Shown piece after piece: positions 21,073 to 30,031 of a stretch of 31,099 nt of DNA. Both the position numbers and the translations under genes were made by a program. The stretch's first letter is position 1. Every line of letters begins with the position of its first letter. Source of the DNA: JAFDWI01 sp040255345 (GTDB taxonomy: Bacteria; Actinomycetota; Acidimicrobiia; Acidimicrobiales; Iamiaceae); NCBI GenBank assembly GCA_040255345.1, contig JBDZUV010000024.1, forward strand, positions 1 to 31,099. Reading direction: 5' to 3'. The notes beneath the pieces are model-generated. The model was not told the DNA's origin and did no database searches. It saw only the letters and a list, made by a program, of their open reading frames with translations.

Positions 21073-22356
21073 TCAGCCTGGACGGGTGACGATCACGTCC
21101 AAGGTGTCCCCGACGGCGATGTCGGTGACGTCGGGGCCGACGGTGGCGAGACCGTCGGCACGCGCCAGGGAACGCATCCGGTGGGAGGCGACGCCGCCGG
21201 TGATCACCGGACGAACCGTGCCGCCGTGGATCGTGACCGGCACGAACTGTCGCATCCCCGCCTTCGCCGACCAGCCTTCGGTCACCGTCATCGGCACCGG
21301 TGCGGGCACCCTGGCCCCGGCGAGGCGGGCGAGCACCGGTCGGACGAGCGCGTGCAGGCTCGCCTGCACCGCTCCCGGATTGCCGGGCAAGGCGCACACC
21401 ACGACCCCGTCGAGCACCCCGAACCCCTGCGGGCGGCCTGGTTGGATCGCAACCGACCGGAACGTCACGCCGTGATCACCGAGCACGTGGCGCGCCACGT
21501 CGTGCGCCCCGACCGACGCGCCGCCCGTGGTGACGATGCAATCGACCCCGGCCTGGTGTGCCCGCACCAGCGCCGCGTCGAAGTCGGCCGGGTCATCGCC
21601 ACACGTCGCCTCAGCGACGACGTCGACCCCGAAGCTGCGCAACGTCCCGACGACCAGCACCGAGTTGGAGTTCAGCACCTGACCCGCGCCGAGCGTCCCA
21701 CCGGCGATCGAGATCTCGTCGAGGGTCACCAACTCGTCGCCGGTCACGATCACCGCGACCCGCGGGCGCGGCCGCACCGCCACACTGAACACGCCACACC
21801 CTGCGAGCGCCGCCAACGCGGCACCATCGAGCAGTGTGCCCGCGGGCACGAGTTCCGACCCGGCGGCCACGTCCGACCCACGCACCCGCACGTGTCGGCC
21901 CGCAGCCCAACCCGTCGGCAGACACACCCGATCGGGCAGCGGCGCACGGGCAAGCGGCTGGTCGGTCTGTTCGACGGGCACGACCGTGTCGGTGCCCGCG
22001 GGCAGCGGCGCCCCGGTCATGATCCGCACCGCGCACCCCGGCGTCCACTCCCCCGTGGCTCCGGCGGCGATGTCGCCGATGACCGCCAAGGTGACGTGAC
22101 CGTCGTCGCCGTCGCCGTCGCCGTCGCCGACCAGATCGGCAGCCGCACACGCGAACCCGTCCATCGCCGCATTCGTGAACCCCGGTGCGTCCCACACCGC
22201 CGGGACCGCGTCGGCCGTCCAGGTCCCGGTGGCGTCAACCGACGCGCCGGGCACCGTGGGCACCCGCACGGGCGCCAACGGCTCGACCTGGTCGAGCATC
22301 CAGACCAGGTGGTCTTCGTACCGGACGCGGTCGTCGGCATCGATGCGGCGCCTCAT
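21073..22356 (-). CDS. moeA: Molybdopterin molybdenumtransferase
   Basis: Inserts molybdate into adenylylated molybdopterin to give the Mo cofactor, in the cytosol. The 427-residue product has normal MoeA length and motifs: NAAMDGFA (62-69), GDIAAGA, IMTGAPLPAGTDTVVPVE, VIVTGDELV, NSNS, TTGGASVGAHD and LPGNPGA. A surface loop at 77-84 is an uninterrupted (Gly-Asp)4 run encoded by a hexanucleotide repeat. It is the last gene of the nar run; its ATG overlaps the mobA stop as ATGA, so it is coupled to nitrate reductase expression. A second, housekeeping copy elsewhere cannot be excluded. Confidence 0.93.
   Translation of the reverse strand: MRRRIDADDRVRYEDHLVWMLDQVEPLAPVRVPTVPGASVDATGTWTADAVPAVWDAPGFTNAAMDGFACAAADLVGDGDGDGDDGHVTLAVIGDIAAGATGEWTPGCAVRIMTGAPLPAGTDTVVPVEQTDQPLARAPLPDRVCLPTGWAAGRHVRVRGSDVAAGSELVPAGTLLDGAALAALAGCGVFSVAVRPRPRVAVIVTGDELVTLDEISIAGGTLGAGQVLNSNSVLVVGTLRSFGVDVVAEATCGDDPADFDAALVRAHQAGVDCIVTTGGASVGAHDVARHVLGDHGVTFRSVAIQPGRPQGFGVLDGVVVCALPGNPGAVQASLHALVRPVLARLAGARVPAPVPMTVTEGWSAKAGMRQFVPVTIHGGTVRPVITGGVASHRMRSLARADGLATVGPDVTDIAVGDTLDVIVTRPG
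22105..22128. repeat. Four perfect GTCGCC hexanucleotides inside moeA
   Basis: Four tandem GTCGCC units (GGCGAC in the coding sense) encode Gly-Asp repeats in MoeA residues 77-84. Because the unit is six bases long, copy-number change keeps the reading frame. Confidence 0.75.
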
Positions 22357-23060
22357 GCCGGCCCGACCCGTTGATCCCATCGGGCGTGATCCTCCCAGGT
22401 GTCGATGTCGTCGACCGCTTCGGCGGACACCGGTGCGTGGGTCCACCGGAGCGCTCCGAGCAGGCGCCGCATCGAACCGTCGACGAGCCCGCCGCGCTGC
22501 GCCGTGATGGCCCACACCAGCGCATCGCGTCGCAAGATCGACAGCACCCATTCGATCCGCTGCGCCGAATCGTCGCCGCCACGGCGACCTTCGGGAGATT
22601 CCGTGCGTTCGACGCGCATCACCTCCCGAAGTTCAGGCGGGTGGGGGGCAACCGAGGCACACGCGGTGACTGCGTCGACATCGTCGGCCGCACCCGCCGC
22701 CGCCCGGCGCAGTGCGGGCACCACGTCGGCGACCCCGGGCTGGTCGCACCCCAGACACAGCACCCAGTCGGGCAGGTCGCCGTGCGCGTCCAACCCGGCC
22801 ACACCAGCGGCGAGCGCGGCGGCCGGCCCGGCGAAGGGCGGATCTTCCCGGGTGAGCAACACGCCGGGTGGCACGTCGAGGTCGGCCTCGCCCACCACGA
22901 CGACGGGCGCGCAGCCTTCACAAGCGTCGAGCACCACGTCCAACAGCCGTCGGCCGCCCACCACCAGGTCGGCCTTGCGAACTCCGCCCAGACGTGAACC
23001 CCGGCCACCGGCGAGAATGACGGCAGCGGCCGGAGCAGCGACGCCGGAGTCATGGGTCAC
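22353..23060 (-). CDS. mobA: Molybdenum cofactor guanylyltransferase
   Basis: Adds GMP to Mo-molybdopterin, making the bis-MGD cofactor that NarG requires. The 235-residue product has the nucleotidyltransferase signature ILAGGRGSRLGG with Lys29 (15-29), GCDQPGV with the metal-binding Asp, and the C-terminal family end DDIDTWEDHARW. A basic/acidic insert (ERTESPEGRRGGDDS, about 147-161) is not typical. The only start in frame with the motif is GTG at 23060, which overlaps the narI stop as GTGA. Placement directly after narI fits dedicated cofactor supply to the nitrate reductase. Confidence 0.87.
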   Translation of the reverse strand: MTHDSGVAAPAAAVILAGGRGSRLGGVRKADLVVGGRRLLDVVLDACEGCAPVVVVGEADLDVPPGVLLTREDPPFAGPAAALAAGVAGLDAHGDLPDWVLCLGCDQPGVADVVPALRRAAAGAADDVDAVTACASVAPHPPELREVMRVERTESPEGRRGGDDSAQRIEWVLSILRRDALVWAITAQRGGLVDGSMRRLLGALRWTHAPVSAEAVDDIDTWEDHARWDQRVGPA

Positions 23061-23788
23061 TGGTCGAAGGTCTCCCAGCCACGGCGCGCCTTGGCCGGCA
23101 CCCGCGAGCGGTACACGATGTAGGGACGGGTGAGATAGCCGAGCGGCACGCTGAACACGTGCACCAGGCGGGTGAAGGGCCACACCGCGAACAGGCACAG
23201 CGCCGAGAGCGCATGCAGCCGGTAGAAGATCGGCGCGCTCGCGATCGTCGCCGGGTCGGGGTGGAAGCTCCACACCTGCCGGAACCAGATCGACACGCCC
23301 TCGCGGTAGTCGTAGCCGCCCTCCCACAGGCCCGTCCCGTGGATCATCGTGGCGAGCATGCCGAAGATCAGCGTCGCGGACAGCATCAGGAACATCAGCT
23401 TGTCGGTGGGCGTGGTGGCGCCGAACACCCGGGTGTTGGTGCGCCGCCGGTACAGCAGCAGACACAGCCCGCCGATGGTCGCCACCGCTGCGCCGATCCC
23501 GAGGGTCAGCGCGCCCCAGTGGTAGATGTCGTCTGATATGCCGACGGCGTCGGTCCACTCCTCGGGAACGCACAGGCCCATCACATGGCCGACGAACACC
23601 GCCAGGATGCCGAAGTGGAACAGCGGCGAGCCGACGCGCAACAGGCGCGATTCGTACATCTGGGACGACCGGGTCGTCCAGCCGAACTGGTCGTTGCGCC
23701 ACCGCCAGATGTGACCGCCGAGGAACGCCACCATGACCATGTAGGGGAACACGACCCACAACAACAGGTCGAAGGTTTCACGGGTCAT
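23057..23788 (-). CDS. narI: Respiratory nitrate reductase gamma subunit (cytochrome b)
   Basis: Membrane subunit that oxidises quinol and passes electrons through two b hemes to NarH. The 243-residue product has about five membrane segments and all four heme-ligand histidines at the spacings of E. coli NarI: His58 and His68 (LFHFGILAVFVGHV), His192 and His210 (YRLHALSA, RLVHVF). AGGAGG at 23795-23800 lies 6 nt before the ATG. The start overlaps the narJ stop as ATGA and the stop overlaps mobA. Confidence 0.95.
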   Translation of the reverse strand: MTRETFDLLLWVVFPYMVMVAFLGGHIWRWRNDQFGWTTRSSQMYESRLLRVGSPLFHFGILAVFVGHVMGLCVPEEWTDAVGISDDIYHWGALTLGIGAAVATIGGLCLLLYRRRTNTRVFGATTPTDKLMFLMLSATLIFGMLATMIHGTGLWEGGYDYREGVSIWFRQVWSFHPDPATIASAPIFYRLHALSALCLFAVWPFTRLVHVFSVPLGYLTRPYIVYRSRVPAKARRGWETFDQ

Positions 23789-24564
23789 GCGAGACCTCCT
23801 GCGCGGTCGTGGTCGGTCGCGGCGGTGGGCTTCCGGGTCGGCATGGCGACCGGCTGCCCGCTGTAGCCACCGAAGGTCGGGCCGGGGCGTGACGCCGGGT
23901 AGATCTGGTCGAACGTCTCGTTGCCGTAGCCGTCCAGACCGACCGATTCGGCTTCGGGTCCGTCGGTCGCCAGGGCCAGCATCGCCTCGGTCTCGGCGTC
24001 AGACATCGCCGGGAGGGTCGCGCACACCGCTTCGACGGCGCCGTACCACGGTGACGCCGATGTTTCGAGGTGGGCACGCAGCAGTTCGAGTCCCGGGCGG
24101 TGTCGGGTCAAGATCCCCATGCCCGCCCGAAGGGACGTGGCCGCAGAGAACTCGAGTACGACCGACAGATGGTCGGGCAACTCGTCCCGGGTGGGCTCCA
24201 GACCCGACTCGAGGTACGTCTGGCGGATCTCGATGAGCGCCATGCCGCGCCGACGGGTGTCGCCGCTGGCGTAGTAGGTGAGAAACAGGCAGCCCCGGCG
24301 TCGGGTGTCGAAGGTCTCGACGTAGCGCTCGCACACGCTGATCGGGTCGTCCGCAACCAGCGCGGCAACGGTGCGACCGAGAGGTCCGGCGAGGCGATCG
24401 TCGAGTGACGCGGCGAGTCGGCCGATACCGTCGAGCTGGTCGAGAAGCGCCGCGTCGGGGTAACCGATCAGCCACGATGCGCACGCATGGGCGGCGCGGA
24501 CGTGCGCGTCGGCGAGCGGTCCGGCACGGCGCCGCGCCCGCGACCGGGTCGACAGCGGGCTCAC
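23785..24564 (-). CDS. narJ: Nitrate reductase assembly chaperone (delta subunit)
   Basis: System-specific chaperone that binds apo-NarG and helps cofactor insertion before NarGH joins NarI; it is not part of the finished enzyme. The 259-residue all-helical protein has the TorD/NarJ-type features CASWLIGYPD, YVETFDTRRRGCLFLTYY, LPDHLSVVLEF and a Pro-rich C-terminus. It begins with GTG overlapping the narH stop (GTGA) and ends in ATGA with narI. The first 20 residues are unusually basic. Confidence 0.92.
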   Translation of the reverse strand: MSPLSTRSRARRRAGPLADAHVRAAHACASWLIGYPDAALLDQLDGIGRLAASLDDRLAGPLGRTVAALVADDPISVCERYVETFDTRRRGCLFLTYYASGDTRRRGMALIEIRQTYLESGLEPTRDELPDHLSVVLEFSAATSLRAGMGILTRHRPGLELLRAHLETSASPWYGAVEAVCATLPAMSDAETEAMLALATDGPEAESVGLDGYGNETFDQIYPASRPGPTFGGYSGQPVAMPTRKPTAATDHDRAGGLA

Positions 24565-26111
24565 GACCGCCCCTTCTTGCGACGGGGCGCCGCGACCTTC
24601 GCCCAGGTGCCGGTCGGCTTGCCGAGCGGCTGCCCGGACATCGCCTCGCTCATGCCCGGGCCGCCTTCACTGTTCAACGGGCAGTCGGTCGCGATCGACT
24701 CGAGGTCGTGGGCCTCCTCGTGGTGCGCGGCGGGGATGACGTAGCGCTCGTCGTACTTGGCGATGGCGAGCAGGCGGTACATCTGCTGCATCTCGGCGCC
24801 GGTCATGCCCACCGCGTTTGCGATGCCCTCCTTGGGGTCGTTGCCCAGGTTGATGTCGCGCATGTAGGAGCGCATCGCCGCGAGCCGGTACAGCACCCGC
24901 TCGACCGTGGGCACATGCCCGGCACTGAACAGGTTCGCCAGGTATTCGACGGGGATCCGCAGCGTGTCGATCGCCGAGAACAGGTTCTCCGCGTCCTCGG
25001 CGTCATACCCGGTGTCGCGCACCACGTCGACCACCGGCGACAACGGCGGGATGTACCAGACCATCGGCATCGTGCGGTATTCGGGGTGCAACGGCAACGC
25101 CACTTCATAGGTGTGGATCAGTGAGTAGATCGGCGATTGCTGCGCGGCCTGCACCCAGTCGTAGGGGATGCCCGCCCGGTCGGCGGCGTCGAGCACCTCG
25201 GGGTCGTTCGGGTCGAGGATGATGTCCTTCTGGGCTTCGTACAGCTCACGCTCGTCGGTGACCGACGCGGCCTCGGTGACCCGGTCGGCGTCATAGAGCA
25301 CCAGACCGATGTAGCGCAGCCGCCCCACACAGGTCTCCGCGCACACGGTCGGTTCGCCCTGTTCGATCCGCGGGTAGCAGAACGTGCACTTCTCGGCCTT
25401 GCCGGTGCGATGATTGAAGTACATCTTCTTGTAGGGGCAACCCGAGATGCACATGCGCCAGCCACGGCATTTGTCCTGGTCGACCAGCACGATGCCGTCC
25501 TCGGTGCGCTTGTAGATCGCCCCCGAAGGGCACGACGCCACACACGTCGGGTTCAGACAGTGCTCACAGATGCGAGGCAGGTAGAACATGAAGGTGTTCT
25601 CGAAATCGAGCTTCACCTTGTCCTCGATGCCCCGGATCATCGGGTCCGCGTCCTTCGCCGCATAGGTGCCACCGAGGTCGTCGTCCCAGTTGCCCGACCA
25701 GGTGATGTTGACCCGGTCGCCGGTGATCAGCGACTTGGGCGGCGCGGAGACGATGTGCTCCTGCGCCGGGGACTGCAAGAGGCGGTCGTATTCGTACGTC
25801 CAGGGTTCGTAGTAGTCGTTCAGACCCGGCAGGCGCGGGTTCGCGAACAGCGACAGCAGCTTGCGCACCCGGCCGCCGGCCTTGAGCTTGAGCCGCCCCT
25901 TCGACGACAGGTCCCAACCGCCCAGCCACTTGTCCTGGTCTTCATAGCCGCGCGGGTAGCCCTGGCCGGGACGGGTCTCGACGTTGTTGAACCACACGTA
26001 CTCCAGGCCGACCCGGTTGGTCCACGCCTGCTTGCACGTGACCGAGCAGGTATGACACCCGATGCACTTGTCGAGGTTCATGACCATGGCCATCTGGGAC
26101 ATCACACGCAT
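24561..26111 (-). CDS. narH: Respiratory nitrate reductase beta subunit (iron-sulfur)
   Basis: Electron-transfer subunit on the cytosolic face, linking NarI hemes to NarG. The 516-residue product carries four ferredoxin-like clusters: Cys16, 19, 22 and 26 (CIGCHTCSVTC), then CEHCLNPTCVASC, CRGWRMCISGC and CTFC...CAETC. The Trp in CRGWRMC replaces a Cys as in E. coli NarH, giving one [3Fe-4S] and three [4Fe-4S] clusters. GAGGAG at 26120-26125, 8 nt before the ATG at 26111, supports this start; an alternative ATG is at 26102. The leader between narG and narH holds a 17-nt tandem repeat. Confidence 0.96.
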   Translation of the reverse strand: MRVMSQMAMVMNLDKCIGCHTCSVTCKQAWTNRVGLEYVWFNNVETRPGQGYPRGYEDQDKWLGGWDLSSKGRLKLKAGGRVRKLLSLFANPRLPGLNDYYEPWTYEYDRLLQSPAQEHIVSAPPKSLITGDRVNITWSGNWDDDLGGTYAAKDADPMIRGIEDKVKLDFENTFMFYLPRICEHCLNPTCVASCPSGAIYKRTEDGIVLVDQDKCRGWRMCISGCPYKKMYFNHRTGKAEKCTFCYPRIEQGEPTVCAETCVGRLRYIGLVLYDADRVTEAASVTDERELYEAQKDIILDPNDPEVLDAADRAGIPYDWVQAAQQSPIYSLIHTYEVALPLHPEYRTMPMVWYIPPLSPVVDVVRDTGYDAEDAENLFSAIDTLRIPVEYLANLFSAGHVPTVERVLYRLAAMRSYMRDINLGNDPKEGIANAVGMTGAEMQQMYRLLAIAKYDERYVIPAAHHEEAHDLESIATDCPLNSEGGPGMSEAMSGQPLGKPTGTWAKVAAPRRKKGRS

Positions 26112-26114
26112 CGG

Positions 26115-26182
26115 GCCGTCTCCTCGGTCATGGTCGCTTCTCGGTCATGGTCGCTTCTCGGTCATGCGCGGTCCCCGGTCAT
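26115..26182 (-). repeat. Four 17-nt tandem repeats in the narG-narH gap, forming a chain of mini reading frames
   Basis: In coding sense four consecutive 17-nt units each begin ATGACCG, with starts at 26182, 26165, 26148 and 26131. The middle two are identical (ATGACCGAGAAGCGACC). The first three ATGs each open a six-codon frame (MTGDRA, MTEKRP, MTEKRP) whose TGA overlaps the next ATG as ATGA. The fourth (MTEETARCV) stops over the alternative narH ATG at 26102. The fourth unit contains the GAGGAG ribosome site of narH. The repeat fills nearly all of the 78-nt gap. Confidence 0.8.
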
Positions 26183-26189
26183 CGCCGGC

Positions 26190-29100
26190 TCACTCGTAGA
26201 CCACCGGCGTCGTGCGCTTGCGGATCACGGTCACCTCGTCACGCTGGTTGCCGGTGGGGCCGTAGTAGTTCGCCGCGAAGCTGAGCTGCGCGTAGCCGCC
26301 GATCAGATGCGACGGCTTGAGCATGATCCGGGTCAGCGAGTTGTGGATCCCACCACGTTGGCCGGAGGTCTCGGCGATCGGCACGTTCACGGTGCGGTCC
26401 TGGGCGTGGTGCATGAACGCCGTGCCCTTGGGCATGCGGTGCGACACGATCGCCCGCGCCGAGACGACGCCGTTGCGGTTGACCGCCTCGATCCAGTCGT
26501 TGTCGGCGATGCCCGCGGCCTCGGCATCCTCCACGCTCATCCAGATCGTCTGGCCGCCACGCGACAGGTTCATCATGAAGAAGTTCTCCATGTACATCGA
26601 GTGGATCGCCCATTTGTTGTGCGGGGTGAGGTAGCGCACCGACACCCCGGTCGACGGCGACGCAGCACCGATCGCAGGTTCGCCGAACAGGGCGGTCATG
26701 TCGAGTGGCGGCCGGAACACCGGCAGCCCTTCGCCGAGCGCCAGCATCCAGTCGTGGTCGAGATAGAAGTGCTGGCGACCGGTGAGGGTGTGCCACGGTT
26801 TGGCCCGTTCGACGTTCTGGGTGAACGGCGAGTAGCGGCGACCTCCCGATTCGGAACCCGACCATTCCGGTGAGGTGATCACCGGCACCGGCGCCGCCTG
26901 GGTGTCCGCGAAGGTGACCTGTTTGCCTTCGGACTCGGCGGCGAGATCCGCGAGGCGCACGCCGGTGCGGCGTTCGAGCGTCTCGAATCCCTTGGTCGCC
27001 ATGCGGCCGTTCGTCGTCCCCGAGAGGTGCAGGATGAACTCACACGCCTGCAGGTCGGTCTCCAGGCGCGGTTGGCCACGCCCCTTGCCGCTGTCGGCGA
27101 CCCCGTTGATGCGACGCAACTCTTCGACGTAGTCGGCGACCTCGAAGGTGACGCCCTTGGTGGCCATGCCGAGCTGCTCGAGCAGCGGGCCGACCGAGGT
27201 GTACTCGTCGTGGATGGCCGTGTAGTCCCGGGTCACCTCGACGAAGTTCGGCATCGTGAGACCCGGGATCGCCTCGCATTCGCCTTTGCGCCAGTCGCGC
27301 ACCCGACCCCGTGGGGTGGCGAGCTCGGCGGGCGTGTCGTGCGCGAGCGCGGTGGCGACCACGTCGGTGCGGGTGCCGAGATGCTCACGGGCGAGTTCGG
27401 AGAACTTCTCGGCGATCGTCTCCCAGATGTCCCAGTCGGTGCGCGACTGCCACGGCGTGGAGATCGCCGGGTTGAACGAGTGCACGTAGGGGTGCATGTC
27501 GGTGGTCGACAGGTCGTACTTCTCGTACCAGGTCGCCGCGGGCAGGATCACGTCGGAGTGCAACGTGTGGCTCGTCATCCTGAAGTCGAGGGTCAACATC
27601 AGGTCGATCTTCCCGGTGGGGGCTTCGTCGCGCCAGCTGACCGAGGAGGGACGGAACCGCTCGGGGGTCTCCTCCGCGCCCACGGTGTTGTCGACCCCGA
27701 GCAGGTGTTTGAGGAAGTACTGCTCGCCCTTCGCGGACGACCCGAGGGTGTTGGCCCGCCACACCGACCAGATGCGCGGCACGTTCTGGGGTGCGTCGGG
27801 GTCGTCGACGGCGAAGTCGATGTCGCCGGATTTCAACTGGTCGACGAGCCAGGGCACGGTTTCCTGACCGGCTTCCGCGGCCCGGTCGGCGATGTCCAGT
27901 GACGAGACGTCGAACTGCGGATAGAACGGCTGCCAGCCCAGGCGCGTCGCGAGCGCGACGGCGTCGGCGACCGAGGTGTCGGCGAGCGGTCCCGCACCGG
28001 TCGTCGAGGCGAGGGTGTCGGCGCCGAACTGGTCATACCGCCACTGGTCGGTGTGCAGATACCAGTAGGTGGTCTGGGTCATCAGCCGCGGTGGGCGCAC
28101 CCAGTCGAGCGCGTTGGCGAGATGCTGGAAACCGGTGAGCGGCCGGACCTTCTCCTGGCCGACGTAATGTGCCCAGCCACCCCCGTTCACGCCCTGGGTG
28201 GCGCACAGGGTGGTGAGGGTGAGGAAGGTCCGGTAGATCGTGTCCGAGTGGAACCAGTGGTTGGTGCCCGCACCCATGATGATCATGGAGCGGCCCTTCG
28301 AATCGAGCGCCGATTGCGCGAACTCACGGCCGATCCGGGCGGCGGCCTGGCCCGGGACGCCGGTGACCGTCTGTTGCCAGGCGGGGGTGTACAGCGCGTC
28401 GGCGTCGTCCAGGCCGCTGGCCCATTCACCGGGCAGACCGTCGCGTCCCACGCCGTAGCCGGCGAGCAGCAGGTCGAAGACGCAGGTGACCGGACGGCCG
28501 TGCAGACGGCGGATCGGCACGCCGCGGCGCAGGTCGCCTCGGCCGCCCTGGCCGGCGGTGTCGAAGCGGGGCATGAGCACCTCGACGACCTCGTCGCGGT
28601 GGTCCATCATCGACAGCGCGGGGTCGAGTGCGCCGAGGTCGAGGTTCCAGCGCCCTTCGCCATCGGCGGAGAACCGGTGACCGAGCGTGCCCGGCGGCAC
28701 GACGGGGGTGTTCGTCGCCGGGTCGAACATGACCGGCTTGAACTCGGCGTGTTCGGTGTCGGTCTCGGGGCTCTCCCCCGGCTCGAGATCGGCGGCGACC
28801 ACGAACTTACCGGGGCGGTAGTTGCCGTCGTCGTCGACGGCGAGCTCGACGAGAAATGGCAGGTCGGTGAACCGTTTGGCGTAGTTCGTGAACAGCTCGT
28901 GGGACTCGTCCACGTAGAACTCTTTGAGGATCGTGTGACCCATCGCCATCGCGAGCGCGGCGTCGGTGCCCGGCGCGGGCGCCAGCCATTCATCGGCGAA
29001 CTTGACGTTCTCGGCGTAGTCGGGAGCGACGGCGATGACCTTCTGACCGCGGTAACGGGCCTCGGTCATCCAGTGGGCGTCGGGGGTGCGGGTGAGGGGC

Positions 29101-29900
29101 ACGTTCGAACCCCACATGATCAGGTACGCGGCGTCCCACCAGTCGCCCGATTCGGGGACGTCGGTCTGGTCGCCGAACACCTGGGGTGACGCGGGTGGCA
29201 GGTCCGCGTACCAGTCGTAGAACGACAGCATCGGTGACCCGATGAGCTGGTGGAACCGTGACCCCGACGAGAACGACACCTGGCTCATCGCCGGGATCGG
29301 CGAGAACCCGGCGATCCGGTCGGGACCGTAGGTCTTGATCGTGTGCACGTACGCGGCGGCGACCAGTTCGGAGGCTTCTTCCCAGGCAAGGCGCACCAGA
29401 CCCCCCTTGCCTCGCAACGACTTGTAGCGCCGGCTCAACTCGGGGTCGTCGACCAACGCACCCCACGCGACGACGGGGTCACCGTGCCGCGATTTGAGCT
29501 CACGGAACATCCGCAGCAGCTCGCCACGCACATAGGGGTAACGCACCCGGGTCGGCGAGTAGGTGTACCACGAGAACGACGCGCCCCGCGGGCAGCCGCG
29601 GGGTTCGTACTCGGGACGGTCGGGGCCCACCGTGGGGTAGTCGGTCTCCTGGGATTCCCAGGTGATGATCCCGTCCTTGACGTACACCTTCCACGAACAC
29701 GACCCGGTGCAGTTGACCCCGTGGGTCGAGCGGACGATCTTGTCGTGGCTCCAACGGTCCCGGTAGAACACGTCCGAGTCGCGGCCGCCCCGGTGGTGCA
29801 GCTCACGCTTGTCGGCGCTGATCTGGTCAGCGGGCGTGAACAACTTGCGAGTGTCGATCAGCGCCGAGAACAGCGCATTGTCGATGCCGGCATCTGCCAT
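26190..29900 (-). CDS. narG: Respiratory nitrate reductase alpha subunit (molybdenum catalytic)
   Basis: Reduces nitrate to nitrite at a bis-MGD molybdenum centre on the cytosolic side. The 1236-residue product is full length for NarG. The N-terminal [4Fe-4S] ligands His60, Cys64, Cys68 and Cys103 keep the E. coli spacing, an offset of 11 that also puts the Mo-ligand Asp222 at Asp233 (WYADLPPASP). Other signatures: QTDVPESGDWW, WGSNVPLTRTPDAHW, GAGTNHWFHSD, LPAATWYEKYD, TPHNKWAIHS. No twin-arginine signal is present, so the enzyme faces inward. The ATG at 29900 follows GAGG with a 5-nt gap; an ATG at 29930 would add ten residues. It is the first gene of the six-gene run. No nitrate transporter is in view. 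Confidence 0.96.
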   Translation of the reverse strand: MADAGIDNALFSALIDTRKLFTPADQISADKRELHHRGGRDSDVFYRDRWSHDKIVRSTHGVNCTGSCSWKVYVKDGIITWESQETDYPTVGPDRPEYEPRGCPRGASFSWYTYSPTRVRYPYVRGELLRMFRELKSRHGDPVVAWGALVDDPELSRRYKSLRGKGGLVRLAWEEASELVAAAYVHTIKTYGPDRIAGFSPIPAMSQVSFSSGSRFHQLIGSPMLSFYDWYADLPPASPQVFGDQTDVPESGDWWDAAYLIMWGSNVPLTRTPDAHWMTEARYRGQKVIAVAPDYAENVKFADEWLAPAPGTDAALAMAMGHTILKEFYVDESHELFTNYAKRFTDLPFLVELAVDDDGNYRPGKFVVAADLEPGESPETDTEHAEFKPVMFDPATNTPVVPPGTLGHRFSADGEGRWNLDLGALDPALSMMDHRDEVVEVLMPRFDTAGQGGRGDLRRGVPIRRLHGRPVTCVFDLLLAGYGVGRDGLPGEWASGLDDADALYTPAWQQTVTGVPGQAAARIGREFAQSALDSKGRSMIIMGAGTNHWFHSDTIYRTFLTLTTLCATQGVNGGGWAHYVGQEKVRPLTGFQHLANALDWVRPPRLMTQTTYWYLHTDQWRYDQFGADTLASTTGAGPLADTSVADAVALATRLGWQPFYPQFDVSSLDIADRAAEAGQETVPWLVDQLKSGDIDFAVDDPDAPQNVPRIWSVWRANTLGSSAKGEQYFLKHLLGVDNTVGAEETPERFRPSSVSWRDEAPTGKIDLMLTLDFRMTSHTLHSDVILPAATWYEKYDLSTTDMHPYVHSFNPAISTPWQSRTDWDIWETIAEKFSELAREHLGTRTDVVATALAHDTPAELATPRGRVRDWRKGECEAIPGLTMPNFVEVTRDYTAIHDEYTSVGPLLEQLGMATKGVTFEVADYVEELRRINGVADSGKGRGQPRLETDLQACEFILHLSGTTNGRMATKGFETLERRTGVRLADLAAESEGKQVTFADTQAAPVPVITSPEWSGSESGGRRYSPFTQNVERAKPWHTLTGRQHFYLDHDWMLALGEGLPVFRPPLDMTALFGEPAIGAASPSTGVSVRYLTPHNKWAIHSMYMENFFMMNLSRGGQTIWMSVEDAEAAGIADNDWIEAVNRNGVVSARAIVSHRMPKGTAFMHHAQDRTVNVPIAETSGQRGGIHNSLTRIMLKPSHLIGGYAQLSFAANYYGPTGNQRDEVTVIRKRTTPVVYE

Positions 29901-29951
29901 GTGAACCTCGCTGGTGGCGGGTCGTGGCATCACTCGCGTGACGTCGTCCCC

Positions 29952-29957
29952 ACCGTA
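29952..29957 (-). promoter_or_regulatory. Possible -10 element of the nar operon
   Basis: TACGGT on the minus strand, 51 nt before the narG ATG. No good -35 at normal spacing and no FNR-type box are visible in the 131-bp gap (29901-30031), so regulation may rely on an activator I do not recognise. Confidence 0.2.
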
Positions 29958-30031
29958 ACCGCGCGTGCCGCCGGGCCTGACACAGACCGACCAGGTCGAC
30001 CCGGTGCGCCGGTCGGCCGCCCTCGTACCGC

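Noticed and set aside
25137..26873. A 578-codon open frame on the + strand opposite narH and narG
   Set aside because: Antisense to two unmistakable nitrate reductase genes and without any domain signature.
21073..29900. Nitrite oxidoreductase (nxr) instead of nitrate reductase
   Set aside because: A linked narJ, a NarI with all four heme histidines, no export signal on the alpha subunit and close E. coli NarG spacing of ligands favour ordinary cytosol-facing nitrate reductase.
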